DNA of 64,000 nt from Aureimonas altamirensis (GTDB lineage Bacteria > Pseudomonadota > Alphaproteobacteria > Rhizobiales > Rhizobiaceae), in NCBI RefSeq assembly GCF_023702225.1, contig NZ_JAMQCO010000009.1, positions 181,239-245,238 on the forward strand, written 5' to 3'. A program made the translations under genes and the position numbers. Each line of letters begins with the position of its first letter. The stretch's first letter is position 1. Of the stretch, positions 46,438 through 54,766 are shown piece after piece. Under the pieces are notes generated by a model. The model was not told the origin of the DNA, searched no databases, and saw only the letters and a list, made by a program, of their open reading frames with translations.

Positions 46438-48207
46438 TCAGCCGGCGGCCTGGCCCTTGCGATGAACCTTGGCTCCGGCATTGCGCTGCTTGCCGAAGCC
46501 GGGCTTGCCGAAAGAAGGCTTGCCCGATGCAGGCTTTCCGGATTTCGAATAGGCCGGCTTGCCCTGCTTGCCGAAAGGCGGCTTGGAGAACATCCTGGCG
46601 TCCGGCGCGGTGCTCGGCGTGATCGCGGCGTCGTCGCCATCGGCATGGCGCGCCGCTTCCGCAAAACCGCTTGCCGCGGATTCCGCCACCTCGAAACGCG
46701 TCTCCCGTTCGAAGATGCGGATCGCGCCGATCTCCTGCCGGCTGATCTTGCCGCGACGACAGATCATCGGCAGCAGCCAGCGAGGATCCGCATTGGCGTT
46801 GCGGCCGACCCCCAGCTTGAACCAGACCGTCTCGCCGACGGGCCCACGCGCGGCAGGGGCCCCTTCGCGCTCCGGACGGCCTTTGCCCATGTCGAATCCC
46901 GGATCGCCGATATCCTCGGCGGCGGGCAGTTTCTGGCGGTACAGCCGCACCAGGGCCGCAGCCAGCTCCAGCGGCGAACGGCCGTCGGCCAGCCTTTCCG
47001 CAAGCGCGGTTTCTTCTTCGGTGGATTCCCCGGTCAGCACCGGATCGGACAGGAAACGCTCCTCGTCCTTGCGGCGAATGTCGTCCGGCGAGGGCGCCGG
47101 GCCCCATTGCGGGCGGACGCTCGCTTCGGCCAGCAGTCGCTCGGCCTTGCGGCGGCGCGCCGGCGGTACCAGCAGCACCGAGACGCCCTTGCGGCCGGCG
47201 CGGCCCGTGCGGCCGCTGCGATGTTGCAGCGTTTCGCTGTCGGACGGCAGCTCGGCATGGATGACGAGGCCAAGATTGGGCAGGTCGATGCCGCGCGCCG
47301 CGACGTCGGTCGCGACGCAGACGCGCGCATGCCCGTCGCGCAGGGCCTGCATGGCGGCATTGCGTTCCTTCTGGCCCAGTTCGCCGGAAAGGGCGACGGC
47401 GGTAAAGCCCCGCTCAACCAGGCTGGCGTGCAGGCGGCGCACGGCCTCGCGCGTGTTGCAGAAGACGATCGCGCTGCCGGCGTCATGGTAGCGCAGCAGG
47501 TTGACGGTCGCATGTTCGGTCTCGTTGGGCAGGATGCGGATAGCCTTGTAGGCGATATCGGCATGCGCCTTCGTGCCGTTGCTCGTCTGGATGCGCAAAG
47601 CGTTGGTCTGGTACTGGCCGGTCAGGCTGACGATGGATTTCGGCAGCGTGGCCGAGAACAGAAGCGTACGTCTGTCGTCCGGCGTCGCTTCGAGAAGCAG
47701 TTCCAGATCTTCGCGGAAACCAAGGTCCAGCATCTCGTCCGCTTCATCCAGCACGACGGCACGCAACGAGGCCAGCGACAGCGCACCGCGTTCGAAATGG
47801 TCACGCAGGCGGCCCGGCGTTCCGACCACGATATGGCACCCGGCGCGCAGGCGGCGCTGCTCGGTGCGTGGGTCCATGCCGCCGACGCAGGTGGCGATGG
47901 AGGCGCCCGTTTCGGCATACAGCCACGTCAGCTCGCGATGTACCTGCAGCGCCAGCTCGCGGGTCGGTGCGATGATCAGCGCCAGCGGGGCGGAGCCGGC
48001 TTCGAACCGCTCCGCGTCACCCAGAAGGGTCGATGCGATGGCAAGTCCGAAGGCTACCGTCTTGCCGGAGCCGGTCTGTGCGGAAACCAGAAGGTCTCGG
48101 CCCTCCGCGTCCGGGCGCAGCACGGCGGCCTGCACTTCAGTCGGCTCGTCGTAGGAGCGTGTGGCGAGGGCGCGCGCAAGCGCGGCATTGGTGGCGGGAA
48201 ACGGCAT
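46438..48207 (-). CDS. DEAD-box RNA helicase, DbpA/CsdA type
   Basis: A 589-residue helicase. Motifs in order: SYDEPTEVQAAVL (Q motif), AQTGSGKT (I), PTRELALQV (Ia), LDEADEMLDLGF (II), FSATLPKSI (III), IVFCNTREAVRRLHASL (IV) and HRSGRTGRAGRKG (VI). A DbpA-like RNA-binding domain follows (about 470-540, VWFKLGVGRNANADPRWLLP). The tail is a low-complexity Gly/Lys/Pro repeat (FGKQGKPAYSKSGKPASGKP). Likely roles are ribosome assembly or cold-shock RNA unwinding. The ATG at 48207 has AAGGA upstream. Confidence 0.94.
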   Translation of the reverse strand: MPFPATNAALARALATRSYDEPTEVQAAVLRPDAEGRDLLVSAQTGSGKTVAFGLAIASTLLGDAERFEAGSAPLALIIAPTRELALQVHRELTWLYAETGASIATCVGGMDPRTEQRRLRAGCHIVVGTPGRLRDHFERGALSLASLRAVVLDEADEMLDLGFREDLELLLEATPDDRRTLLFSATLPKSIVSLTGQYQTNALRIQTSNGTKAHADIAYKAIRILPNETEHATVNLLRYHDAGSAIVFCNTREAVRRLHASLVERGFTAVALSGELGQKERNAAMQALRDGHARVCVATDVAARGIDLPNLGLVIHAELPSDSETLQHRSGRTGRAGRKGVSVLLVPPARRRKAERLLAEASVRPQWGPAPSPDDIRRKDEERFLSDPVLTGESTEEETALAERLADGRSPLELAAALVRLYRQKLPAAEDIGDPGFDMGKGRPEREGAPAARGPVGETVWFKLGVGRNANADPRWLLPMICRRGKISRQEIGAIRIFERETRFEVAESAASGFAEAARHADGDDAAITPSTAPDARMFSKPPFGKQGKPAYSKSGKPASGKPSFGKPGFGKQRNAGAKVHRKGQAAG

Positions 48208-48363
48208 GTCGGCAATCCTTATGAAGGCAGGATCGCGCTCCGCAATCCAACGGCAATGGGTTCGATAGGGCAAGGGGTGCGCCGGCAACGGAAGCACCGC
48301 ATGCTCGAAGTTTGCCGGATCCTGCGTGCCTCCTACACCAAATCGGCCGTCAAGTCACGCGCG

Positions 48364-48394
48364 ACGTGACAGAGGCGGGTCGCCCCTGTCACGT
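48364..48394. repeat. Stable hairpin downstream of the DUF3597 gene
   Basis: Two 14-base arms (ACGTGACAGAGGCG and CGCCCCTGTCACGT, one mismatch) surround a 3-base loop. A smaller perfect hairpin (GACGAC, GCGT, GTCGTC) lies next to it at 48399-48414. They sit after the stop of the DUF3597 gene on its transcribed side, so a termination role is likely, although a T run is lacking. Confidence 0.5.
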
Positions 48395-48421
48395 TCGGAC
48401 GACGCGTGTCGTCGGCTTGGG

Positions 48422-48874
48422 TCAGGCCAGGTCGGCGGGCACCTTGCCGCCATTGTCCTTCAGCTTCTGGATCACCTGTTTGTGCAGCCACATGTTCATC
48501 GTGGCGGAATCGTTCGTGTCGCCCGTATAGCCGAGCTCTTGTGCCAGTTCCTTGCGGCTGGAAAGGCTGCTGTCGAGCCCCAGCGCCTTCATCAGATCGA
48601 CGATGGAGGTTCGCCAGTTCAACTGCTGGCCGCTTTTCGAAACCGCATTGTCCAGCACCACGCCGATGTCCACCGGCGCATTGCCGGTCGATGCCGCCGG
48701 CGGAGTGCCGGTGGAGGACGCCGGCGTGGCCGGAGCGGACGGCGCCGGCGTCGTCGATGCCGGCGACGAGGGCGGCGGTACGTCCGCCGATGGCGTAGAG
48801 GCTGGAGCTGCCGCCGGCTCCGCTGCCTCGGCTTCGCCCCAGATTGCATTCTTGATGCGGTCGAAAATGCCCAT
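48422..48874 (-). CDS. DUF3597 domain protein
   Basis: A 150-residue protein. A short N-terminal motif (MGIFDRIKNAIWGEAEAAEP) is followed by a 40-residue Pro/Ala/Ser/Thr-rich spacer. A C-terminal domain (about 68-150) has VDIGVVLDNAVSKSGQQLNW, RTSIVDLMKALGLDSSLSSR and KELAQELGYTGDTND. The domain resembles small helical stress proteins; its function is unknown. An EcfG-type promoter at 48923-48947 implies induction by general stress. Confidence 0.88.
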   Translation of the reverse strand: MGIFDRIKNAIWGEAEAAEPAAAPASTPSADVPPPSSPASTTPAPSAPATPASSTGTPPAASTGNAPVDIGVVLDNAVSKSGQQLNWRTSIVDLMKALGLDSSLSSRKELAQELGYTGDTNDSATMNMWLHKQVIQKLKDNGGKVPADLA

Positions 48875-48922
48875 GCGTATGTCCTCCGTTCACGATAAAG
48901 AGATTCGTAGGGTCTCAAGCGC

Positions 48923-48947
48923 AACCTGCAAGCGCAGGCGGGGTTCC
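48923..48947 (-). promoter_or_regulatory. EcfG-type promoter of the DUF3597 gene
   Basis: Read on the minus strand, GGAAC (48947-48943) is followed by 18 bases and TT (48924-48923). It lies about 50 bases before the ATG at 48874. The spacing equals that of three other sites in this window. Confidence 0.5.
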
Positions 48948-49109
48948 AACTGCAATTAGCTATACGATACTACGCCCATCTGACGATTTGGGGCGCAACC
49001 TCAACCGAAAGTGGGGACTGTTCAACCCTTGCGCGTTTAGGCTTCCAGCAGAGATAGCTTCCCATGGAGTACGCCGATCAAGAGCGTTGTATCCAGGGAG
49101 TCTCGGCGC

Positions 49110-49658
49110 ATGGCAAAGGTGGGTGTTGAGCAGGTTTCGGCGTCCCGGGCCGATTGGTCGCGGGAAGAGCCGCAGCGTTTCTGGGATCCGTCCAGGCGTT
49201 TGATGCAGGCGATCCGGAATTACCAGAAGGCGTCGCATTCGACCGGGCTGCTACGCTCGGTCCGTCGGCTGTGGTGGAAGAACGCGCATCGCTTCTGGTC
49301 CGTGGTGACGCAGGCGGAAATCAACCTCGAAGCCGATATCGGCGGAGGCTTCCTGATGCCGCACCCCAACGGCATCGTCATACACCCCGACAGCCGCATC
49401 GGGCCCAACTGCATGATATTCCAGCAGGTCACGCTGGCAGCCGGCGAAACCGGGTCGCCCAGGCTTGGAGGGCATGTCGATATCGGCGCGGGGGCCAAGA
49501 TTCTCGGCGACGTGACGATCGGCGACCATGCCGTCATCGGCGCCAACGCGGTCGTCCTGCAGGATGTGCCGGCCTATCATACCGCCGTCGGAATCCCGGC
49601 GCGCATCCTGCCGCCCCGGCAGGAGAGGGGCGATGCACAGGTGACGCGCGCGGCGTAG
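49110..49658 (+). CDS. Serine O-acetyltransferase-like enzyme
   Basis: A 182-residue left-handed beta-helix acetyltransferase. The N-terminal part is short and helical. The hexapeptide domain (about 70-165) has INLEADIGGGFLMPHPNGIV, IHPDSRIGPNCMIFQQVTLA, IGDHAVIGANAVV and a C-terminal VGIPARIL. It resembles CysE but lacks the long N-terminal domain, as in acetyltransferases for surface polysaccharides or antibiotics. Its role (cysteine synthesis or sugar acetylation) is unresolved. No neighbour helps. It converges on the c-di-GMP gene, nine bases away. Confidence 0.85.
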   Translation: MAKVGVEQVSASRADWSREEPQRFWDPSRRLMQAIRNYQKASHSTGLLRSVRRLWWKNAHRFWSVVTQAEINLEADIGGGFLMPHPNGIVIHPDSRIGPNCMIFQQVTLAAGETGSPRLGGHVDIGAGAKILGDVTIGDHAVIGANAVVLQDVPAYHTAVGIPARILPPRQERGDAQVTRAA

Positions 49659-49666
49659 ATCGCGCG

Positions 49667-51955
49667 TCAGGGAACGATGTCGATCTGCTCCATGGGCGGG
49701 TCTTCCCGCGGCCTTCCCAAGAGGTAACCCTGGCCGAAATGGATGCCGTTGGCCCGTAGCCACTGAAGCTGCGCATGGGTTTCGATGCCTTCGGCCACCA
49801 GGTGGATATTGAGGTCGGCCGTCAGGCGGGCAACGGTCCGGATGATGGCCTCCACCTTGCGGTCCGGCAATTGCCGCAGGAAGCTGGCGTCGATCTTCAG
49901 GCCGTCGACATTGATCCTGCGGACGTAGCCCAGCGAGGAATAGCCGGTGCCGAAATCGTCGAGCACGAGCTTGACGCCGAGAGCCTTGATCTGTGAGAGC
50001 TGGTCCAGCGCCTCGTTGAAGAAGTCGATGAAGATATTCTCGGTTATCTCGATCCCTAGGCGGGATGGCGCCAGGCCGGTCTGCGCAAGGACGTCGGCGA
50101 GCAGGCCCGGAAAACGTCCGCTGGCCAGTTGTTGCGGCGAAAGGTTCACGTTCACCTGCACGGTGCCCGGCCACTTTGTGGCGGCCTGGCAGGCGCGCCG
50201 CAGAACCAGCTCTCCCAGCCGGTCTATGAGGCCGCTGGCCTCCGCCACGGGGATGAACTTTTCAGGCGATACGGAGCCCCGGTCAGGATGCCACCAGCGC
50301 GCGAGCGCCTCCTGGCAGACGACCTGGCCGGTGAAGAGATCGGCGATGGGCTGGTAGACGACCGCGATGTGGCCGCCATCGATCGCGTCGGCCAGCTCGC
50401 CCTCCTGGAGCAGCCGGGCATGATATTCGTCCTCCAGCGCCCGCGTGAAGCCGCAGACGATACCCTTGCCTTCGGCCTTCGCCTTGTACAGCGCGAGGTC
50501 GGCCATGAAGAACAGGCGCGAGGCATCCATCGCTTCGTCCTGCGATGCCGCGACGCCGAGGCTGGCGCTCGGCTTCACGCTTCGTCCGTGCAGCACCATG
50601 CGAGCGGTGATGAGGTCCGACAGCCGCTTCGCCGCCGTGATGCCGTCCTCCATGTCCATGTCAACAAACAGCACGGCGAATTCGTCGCCGCCGAGCCGCC
50701 CCGCCGCATCCGTCGGACGCAGGGTGGACCGGATACGATCCGCGACGGTTGCCAGCAACTCGTCGCCGAGGTGGTGGCCATAGGTGTCGTTTGCATTCTT
50801 GAAGTCGTCGAGGTCGATGCTGACCAGCACGAAGCGGCCGTCGCCGCGGCAGGCATCCTCGATCAGGGCCACGAAGGCCTTGCGGTTGAGAAGGCCGGTC
50901 AAACCGTCGTGGCGCGCCAGGTAGGCGAGCTTCAGGTCTGCCTCGTAGCGCTCCGTGATATCGCGGCCGATGCCCCGGAAACCGGTAACCCGCCCATCGT
51001 CGCTATGCACCGGGTGTCCCGTCAAGGCGAACCAGCGCTGCTGCGCGCCGCTCTTCGCGGTGGCGGTGATATCGCGGAAGGCGAGGCCTCTGTCGATGAG
51101 ATCGGCAAGCTGCGGATGGCGGTCGGCTTCCTCCGACGCCTGCATGACGGTGTCGAGGCGCCGTTCGGCCGGCGCATCGGCATTGCTGTCGGCAACGTCC
51201 GCCAGGTTTGTCGGAACGGACCGCAGACGGCCCGTCGCATCCGTTTCCCAGAGCCAGTCGGAAGAGCCCTCCTGGTATTCCCGAAGGAAGATGTTCACCG
51301 TGGCGATCTCGCGCCGTAGCGCGGCCTGAGCTCTGGAGCGGCCGTCGAAGGCAAGGTTCGTACAGATGATGCCCACGATGGCGTAGAGCGTATAGCAGGT
51401 AAAGGCGATGGCCGTGACCGTATCGGCCATGCCCAGAAATGCGACTGCGACGACCGACAGGACTGCGACCGGCACGAAGAAGCTGAAGGCCACGATGGCT
51501 GGAACGCAGATGATCGGCGTGGATACGACACCCAGCGCAAGGCCGATGATCAGGGCGTGCCGCCCCGTATCGCCATAATAGGCGAGCAGGTTGATGAAGG
51601 CGCCCCAGGCGATGCCGAGTACGACGTAGAGAAAGCATGCGCGTTTCAGGTAGGCGAATGCCCGGTTGGTGCGTCGCCAGTTCATCGCCGCATGCAGGAT
51701 CAAGGCGTAGATGAACAGGATGACGACGCCCGCCAGCGGCAGCAGCGGGCGCTCGAGGGGACGGAAGTTGAGCACAATGAAGACCGCGTTGACGACGCCC
51801 GTCGCCGCGAAGAGCATGCTCAGGTAGAATAGCAGGCTGGCCTGGTCGCGGAGGGTTTCGTCTTCCTGGCGCGACTCCGGAGGCTTCAGCCGGAGGAGGC
51901 GGCGCAGCGTAGCTGCGCCTTCCCCCGACAAGGCTTTGACTGAATTCCAACGCAT
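49667..51955 (-). CDS. Membrane PAS-GGDEF-EAL c-di-GMP protein
   Basis: A 762-residue protein. The N-terminal membrane domain has six to seven helices (about 30-215). A coiled stretch and a PAS domain follow (about 235-375, WLWETDATGRLRSVPTNLAD and RDITERYEADLKLAYLARHD). The GGDEF motif is intact at 422-426 ([11 protein letters not shown]) and EAL is intact at 549-551 (CQEALARWWHP), with LDDFGTGYSSLGYV and VAEGIET. It probably makes and/or breaks c-di-GMP in response to a membrane or cytoplasmic signal. The ATG at 51955 overlaps the stop of the methyltransferase-like gene, so the two are translationally coupled. Confidence 0.93.
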   Translation of the reverse strand: MRWNSVKALSGEGAATLRRLLRLKPPESRQEDETLRDQASLLFYLSMLFAATGVVNAVFIVLNFRPLERPLLPLAGVVILFIYALILHAAMNWRRTNRAFAYLKRACFLYVVLGIAWGAFINLLAYYGDTGRHALIIGLALGVVSTPIICVPAIVAFSFFVPVAVLSVVAVAFLGMADTVTAIAFTCYTLYAIVGIICTNLAFDGRSRAQAALRREIATVNIFLREYQEGSSDWLWETDATGRLRSVPTNLADVADSNADAPAERRLDTVMQASEEADRHPQLADLIDRGLAFRDITATAKSGAQQRWFALTGHPVHSDDGRVTGFRGIGRDITERYEADLKLAYLARHDGLTGLLNRKAFVALIEDACRGDGRFVLVSIDLDDFKNANDTYGHHLGDELLATVADRIRSTLRPTDAAGRLGGDEFAVLFVDMDMEDGITAAKRLSDLITARMVLHGRSVKPSASLGVAASQDEAMDASRLFFMADLALYKAKAEGKGIVCGFTRALEDEYHARLLQEGELADAIDGGHIAVVYQPIADLFTGQVVCQEALARWWHPDRGSVSPEKFIPVAEASGLIDRLGELVLRRACQAATKWPGTVQVNVNLSPQQLASGRFPGLLADVLAQTGLAPSRLGIEITENIFIDFFNEALDQLSQIKALGVKLVLDDFGTGYSSLGYVRRINVDGLKIDASFLRQLPDRKVEAIIRTVARLTADLNIHLVAEGIETHAQLQWLRANGIHFGQGYLLGRPREDPPMEQIDIVP

Positions 51956-52509
51956 CACCGCCGCAGCATCCCGTGCACCCTTGGAACGATCATTCCGGTC
52001 CGACGCCGGTATTCCGCGTAGGACGCCGCCATCGATGTATTGAGAAACCGTCTTTCCTCGGTTTTTGCAATTGCGAAATACCATATGATTAAAGGAGCTG
52101 CGACCAGCCATTGTATTCCGCCCGCAGCCACCGCCGTACCGAACCAGAACAGGCAGTAGGCCAGATAGAACGGATGGCGCACGAATTTATAGGGGCCCTC
52201 CTGATGCAGTGCATCGGGATCGGATTCGCTGTGCGCCAGTTGCGGCGGCCGGTGGCTTGTCGTCCGGACCGCCCACCAGAACAGCGCCGTCGACGCGCAG
52301 GCGAGGGCGATGAAGCATGCGGCCGGCGCGCCTGCGATATCGCCCCTGACGACGAGGTATAGAAACAGGAGCGTGGCCACGGTGCTGGCGGCGGTGAGGG
52401 CGCGCATGCCCGATGGCATGCCGTCCGGCGCGCGGAAATGTCGCTGCAGGCCCCAGCTGAACGAGGCGAGGGGAATGATGGCGAAGACGATGACGAGAAA
52501 CTGGAGCAT
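51955..52509 (-). CDS. Isoprenylcysteine carboxyl methyltransferase-like membrane protein
   Basis: A 184-residue membrane protein with four to five helices. It carries the ICMT/PEMT motif: HQEGPYKFVRHPFYLAYCLF (cofactor-binding RHP) and a C-terminal AIAKTEERRFLNTSMAASYA, where the paired Glu residues complete the S-adenosylmethionine site. Bacterial relatives methylate carboxylates or amines of lipid-like substrates. It starts three bases after the stop of the N-acyltransferase gene and overlaps the c-di-GMP gene, so the substrate may be the acyltransferase product. Confidence 0.85.
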   Translation of the reverse strand: MLQFLVIVFAIIPLASFSWGLQRHFRAPDGMPSGMRALTAASTVATLLFLYLVVRGDIAGAPAACFIALACASTALFWWAVRTTSHRPPQLAHSESDPDALHQEGPYKFVRHPFYLAYCLFWFGTAVAAGGIQWLVAAPLIIWYFAIAKTEERRFLNTSMAASYAEYRRRTGMIVPRVHGMLRR

Positions 52510-52512
52510 CGC

Positions 52513-53289
52513 TCAGGCTCCCTTCAGCGACAGGGTTACGGCTTCGCCCTTGAAGAAGCCGTCGAGATTGCCGGTGGAGCCGGCCAGCGGGTCCATGGCG
52601 GGGACGGCCTGCCGCACCTTGTCGTAACGGACGCGATCGCTCGCCATGAGGCGCATCGGGCAACTCAGCCCGGGATAGGGACGCAGGTCGGAGGCCGCCT
52701 CATAACCGAGCCGGCGGTAGAAGGGCGCGTGGTTGGCGCGGACGCAGGCCAGATGCACCTGGCTATGGGCGCACAAGGCCACGTATCCGGCCATGCGATA
52801 GAGCAGGAACACCAGCCCCTGGTTGTTCTCTGCTTCCGGACTGCGGACAAGGCGCGTAACCTCGATGCCGCGGCCCGAGAATGGGCTGCCTGTATCCCGG
52901 TTCAACAAATCGTCCACCTCGTCGCGGAATGCGTCGCGCGCCGGCGAGGTGAGGTCCGTTCCGCGCGCCAGCGTGCAGGTTCGCACCGATGCAATGGCGA
53001 CATCGCGATCGTAGATCACGACGGTGCTGGCATTCGGCATGTCGTCGTAGATGTCCTTGAACAGGCCGGATGCATTCGGCTCGATATGTCCTCCCGCCAC
53101 ATAGCTGCGATAGCGGACGCGAAAGGCGTCGTCGCGGACCGAATCGGCGACGGCGAGGCGCGCCACATATTCCTCGGACCGGGTGGTTGAGCGAACGCGC
53201 CGCGACGGCGGCGTCTTGGACGGCGTGTGCGATACGGCCTCTTGCTGCAATTGCGTATCGGCGGGGAACGGCGACAATGTATGATTCAT
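52513..53289 (-). CDS. FeeM/LuxI-fold N-acyltransferase
   Basis: A 258-residue protein. A 40-residue polar N terminus is followed by an acyl-homoserine-lactone-synthase-like GNAT fold: FRVRYRSYVAGGHIEPNASG, LFKDIYDDMPNASTVVIYDR, VAIASVRTC (beta strand with the Arg of the acyl site), IEVTRLVRSPEAENNQGLVF and CVRANHAPFYRRLGYEAASD. It resembles FeeM and exosortase-associated N-acyl amino acid synthases more than true LuxI proteins. It would transfer a fatty acyl group from ACP to an amino acid or amine. It heads the three-gene operon. GAGG lies upstream of the ATG. Confidence 0.8.
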   Translation of the reverse strand: MNHTLSPFPADTQLQQEAVSHTPSKTPPSRRVRSTTRSEEYVARLAVADSVRDDAFRVRYRSYVAGGHIEPNASGLFKDIYDDMPNASTVVIYDRDVAIASVRTCTLARGTDLTSPARDAFRDEVDDLLNRDTGSPFSGRGIEVTRLVRSPEAENNQGLVFLLYRMAGYVALCAHSQVHLACVRANHAPFYRRLGYEAASDLRPYPGLSCPMRLMASDRVRYDKVRQAVPAMDPLAGSTGNLDGFFKGEAVTLSLKGA

Positions 53290-53455
53290 CGAAGGGCCTC
53301 ATTGTTGGAGCAGCCCGGCCATTCGTCGGCCCTGGACTCTGACAGGGCAGGAGGATGACGATGCGGCCAGGCGCCGTTATTCTGAAGGCCCCGGTGGGGT
53401 CAGTAAAAGCCCCGGTGTCGGGCGGGTATCCCATTTGGTGAAGGGGTCGTTCTCC

Positions 53456-53689
53456 GTGCAGATCTTTCAACCCGTCGAAACCGTCGCGGAGTTTCGTACT
53501 TTGGATGAAGGAGAAGTGCTGTGCGGCTATCTTGACGGGCTCAGCGGTACCCCATGTTCGCTGGATGGGGTTTCTCGCGCCTATTGGCACGGTTGGCGCA
53601 ACGGGCTGGTCGACGGGGGATTCGCCGACCCCGATCCGGCCCAGCTTCGGCTTGACGCGCAGTTTGCCGAACTGGGATCAGGCGGGTAG
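53456..53689 (+). CDS. Small Rmf-like protein
   Basis: About 77 residues from the GTG at 53456, which has AAGGGG upstream; GTG at 53435 would add seven residues. The core VLCGYLDGLSGTPC followed by SRAYWHGWRNGLVDGGFADP resembles the GY-G-G then W-GW-G pattern of ribosome modulation factor and its alphaproteobacterial relatives. A ribosome-binding or stress role is possible. It diverges from the acyltransferase operon. Confidence 0.7.
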   Translation: MQIFQPVETVAEFRTLDEGEVLCGYLDGLSGTPCSLDGVSRAYWHGWRNGLVDGGFADPDPAQLRLDAQFAELGSGG

Positions 53690-53759
53690 CGCCGGCTGAT
53701 ACAGGAACGGCGATGGCCGCTTCGATATCTTCCCGTAGCTATCCCGCCTGCTTGGAGCG

Positions 53760-53999
53760 CTAAGCCGCTCGAATGGCGTCTATCAGCCGGTCCAGCGCTT
53801 CGACGCCACGATCGGTCAGCCTGGCGCGATCGGCGTCGACTTCGATCAATTCGGCGTTCGCCAGTTCCGATACGCCGTCCGGATCGGCTTTATGGCCCGA
53901 TCCGTCTCTCAGGACGACGTCTCTGACGCTCTCGCCACTGGCCAGCCGGTGATAGGCAGCAAAGACGAGGATGGACAATCCCTTGTCGGTGATGCTCAT
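53760..53999 (-). CDS. Small winged-helix-like protein of unknown function
   Basis: A 79-residue protein (MSITDKGLSILVFAAYHRLA, SGESVRDVVLRDGSGHKADP, LANAELIEVDADRARLTDRG). The alternation of helices with a final LTDRGVEALDRLIDAI suggests a small winged-helix domain. The family is not recognised. The start overlaps the preceding stop (ATGA), so it belongs to the stress-promoter operon beginning near 54340. Confidence 0.7.
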   Translation of the reverse strand: MSITDKGLSILVFAAYHRLASGESVRDVVLRDGSGHKADPDGVSELANAELIEVDADRARLTDRGVEALDRLIDAIRAA

Positions 54000-54316
54000 C
54001 GCCGGCCTGCTCCGGCCTCGTCGTTCAAAGGATTGCCGGCATCGTCGAGCGGAGCATCTTCCTCTCCGACTTCGACACCGTCATCGTAGGTCGGCGACAA
54101 GCCCTTCCGCTCCGCTGGGCCCCTGTCGGCCTTCGGTCGATCCGTATGAACCACCTCTGGGCCGTCCACATGGCTTGCCGGAACCGGATCGGATGTCGGA
54201 AAGGTATCTTCCAGGGATGTATCCAGTTTTTCCTCTTCCGTCATCGGACGGTTCTGGCTTCCCGGTGTCGGACGCTCGTCCGGCCTGTTCCCGGTATCAT
54301 GTTTTTCGCTTGGCAT
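53996..54316 (-). CDS. Small disordered acidic protein with a DTFPTSDP motif
   Basis: A 106-residue polar protein (MPSEKHDTGNRPDERPTPGS). The only conserved part is EEKLDTSLEDTFPTSDPVPA, a motif found in many short alphaproteobacterial proteins (usually as DTFPASDP). The rest is charged and probably disordered. AGGAGG lies before the ATG. An EcfG-type promoter lies 27 bases upstream. The function is unknown; a stress role is inferred from the promoter. Confidence 0.78.
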   Translation of the reverse strand: MPSEKHDTGNRPDERPTPGSQNRPMTEEEKLDTSLEDTFPTSDPVPASHVDGPEVVHTDRPKADRGPAERKGLSPTYDDGVEVGEEDAPLDDAGNPLNDEAGAGRR

Positions 54317-54342
54317 GGCTGCCTCCTGTGTCGAAGCAAAGG

Positions 54343-54367
54343 AAGCGTTGGGGTCGACAACCGTTCC
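54343..54367 (-). promoter_or_regulatory. EcfG-type promoter of the DTFPTSDP protein operon
   Basis: On the minus strand GGAAC (54367-54363) is followed by 18 bases and TT (54344-54343). The predicted transcript start lies about 20 bases before the ribosome site of the gene at 54316. Confidence 0.55.
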
Positions 54368-54473
54368 GCATGACGCTGCCCCGTCGCTGCGGTCAATTGT
54401 CGTAGCGGACCGGCCTGGGCTTGCCCGCAGGGGCCCGCCGAGGCGAGCCCCTGTTCGTATCCTGCGATCGGGC

Positions 54474-54737
54474 TCAGGCCAGTCCCGGCTGCTCGTCTTC
54501 CTCATCGGCCGGGCGGTGGTGGCCTTCATCGCCCGGCAGGCGCAGGCCCTCGGCGCCGACATCGTCGATGTCCTCGGCGTCACCGTCCTCGTCCATCTCG
54601 TCGAGGTCTTCCTCGACTTCACGCTCCATCTCCGCCGAGCTGGCATCGTCGTCGGTCACGACCTCACCCGGTTTCAACGGGTTGCCATCCGGCATCTTGT
54701 CGTTGGGGTTTTCGCCGACATTGCTTGTCCTGGACAT
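54474..54737 (-). CDS. Small highly acidic protein of unknown function
   Basis: An 87-residue protein in which 31 residues are Asp or Glu, concentrated in the middle (SSAEMEREVEEDLDEMDEDG). It is almost certainly disordered. A strong ribosome site (AAGGAGG) precedes the ATG at 54737, and an EcfG-type promoter lies about 30 bases upstream. Nothing in it suggests an enzyme. Such small acidic proteins are common stress-regulon members. Confidence 0.75.
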   Translation of the reverse strand: MSRTSNVGENPNDKMPDGNPLKPGEVVTDDDASSAEMEREVEEDLDEMDEDGDAEDIDDVGAEGLRLPGDEGHHRPADEEDEQPGLA

Positions 54738-54766
54738 CGTATCCTCCTTGCTTCGTCGAACGGGAT

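Noticed and set aside
53703..53726. GGAAC near 53703 considered as a fifth EcfG-type promoter
   Set aside because: The distance to the next suitable TT is 21 bases, not 18-19, and no gene starts downstream on that strand.
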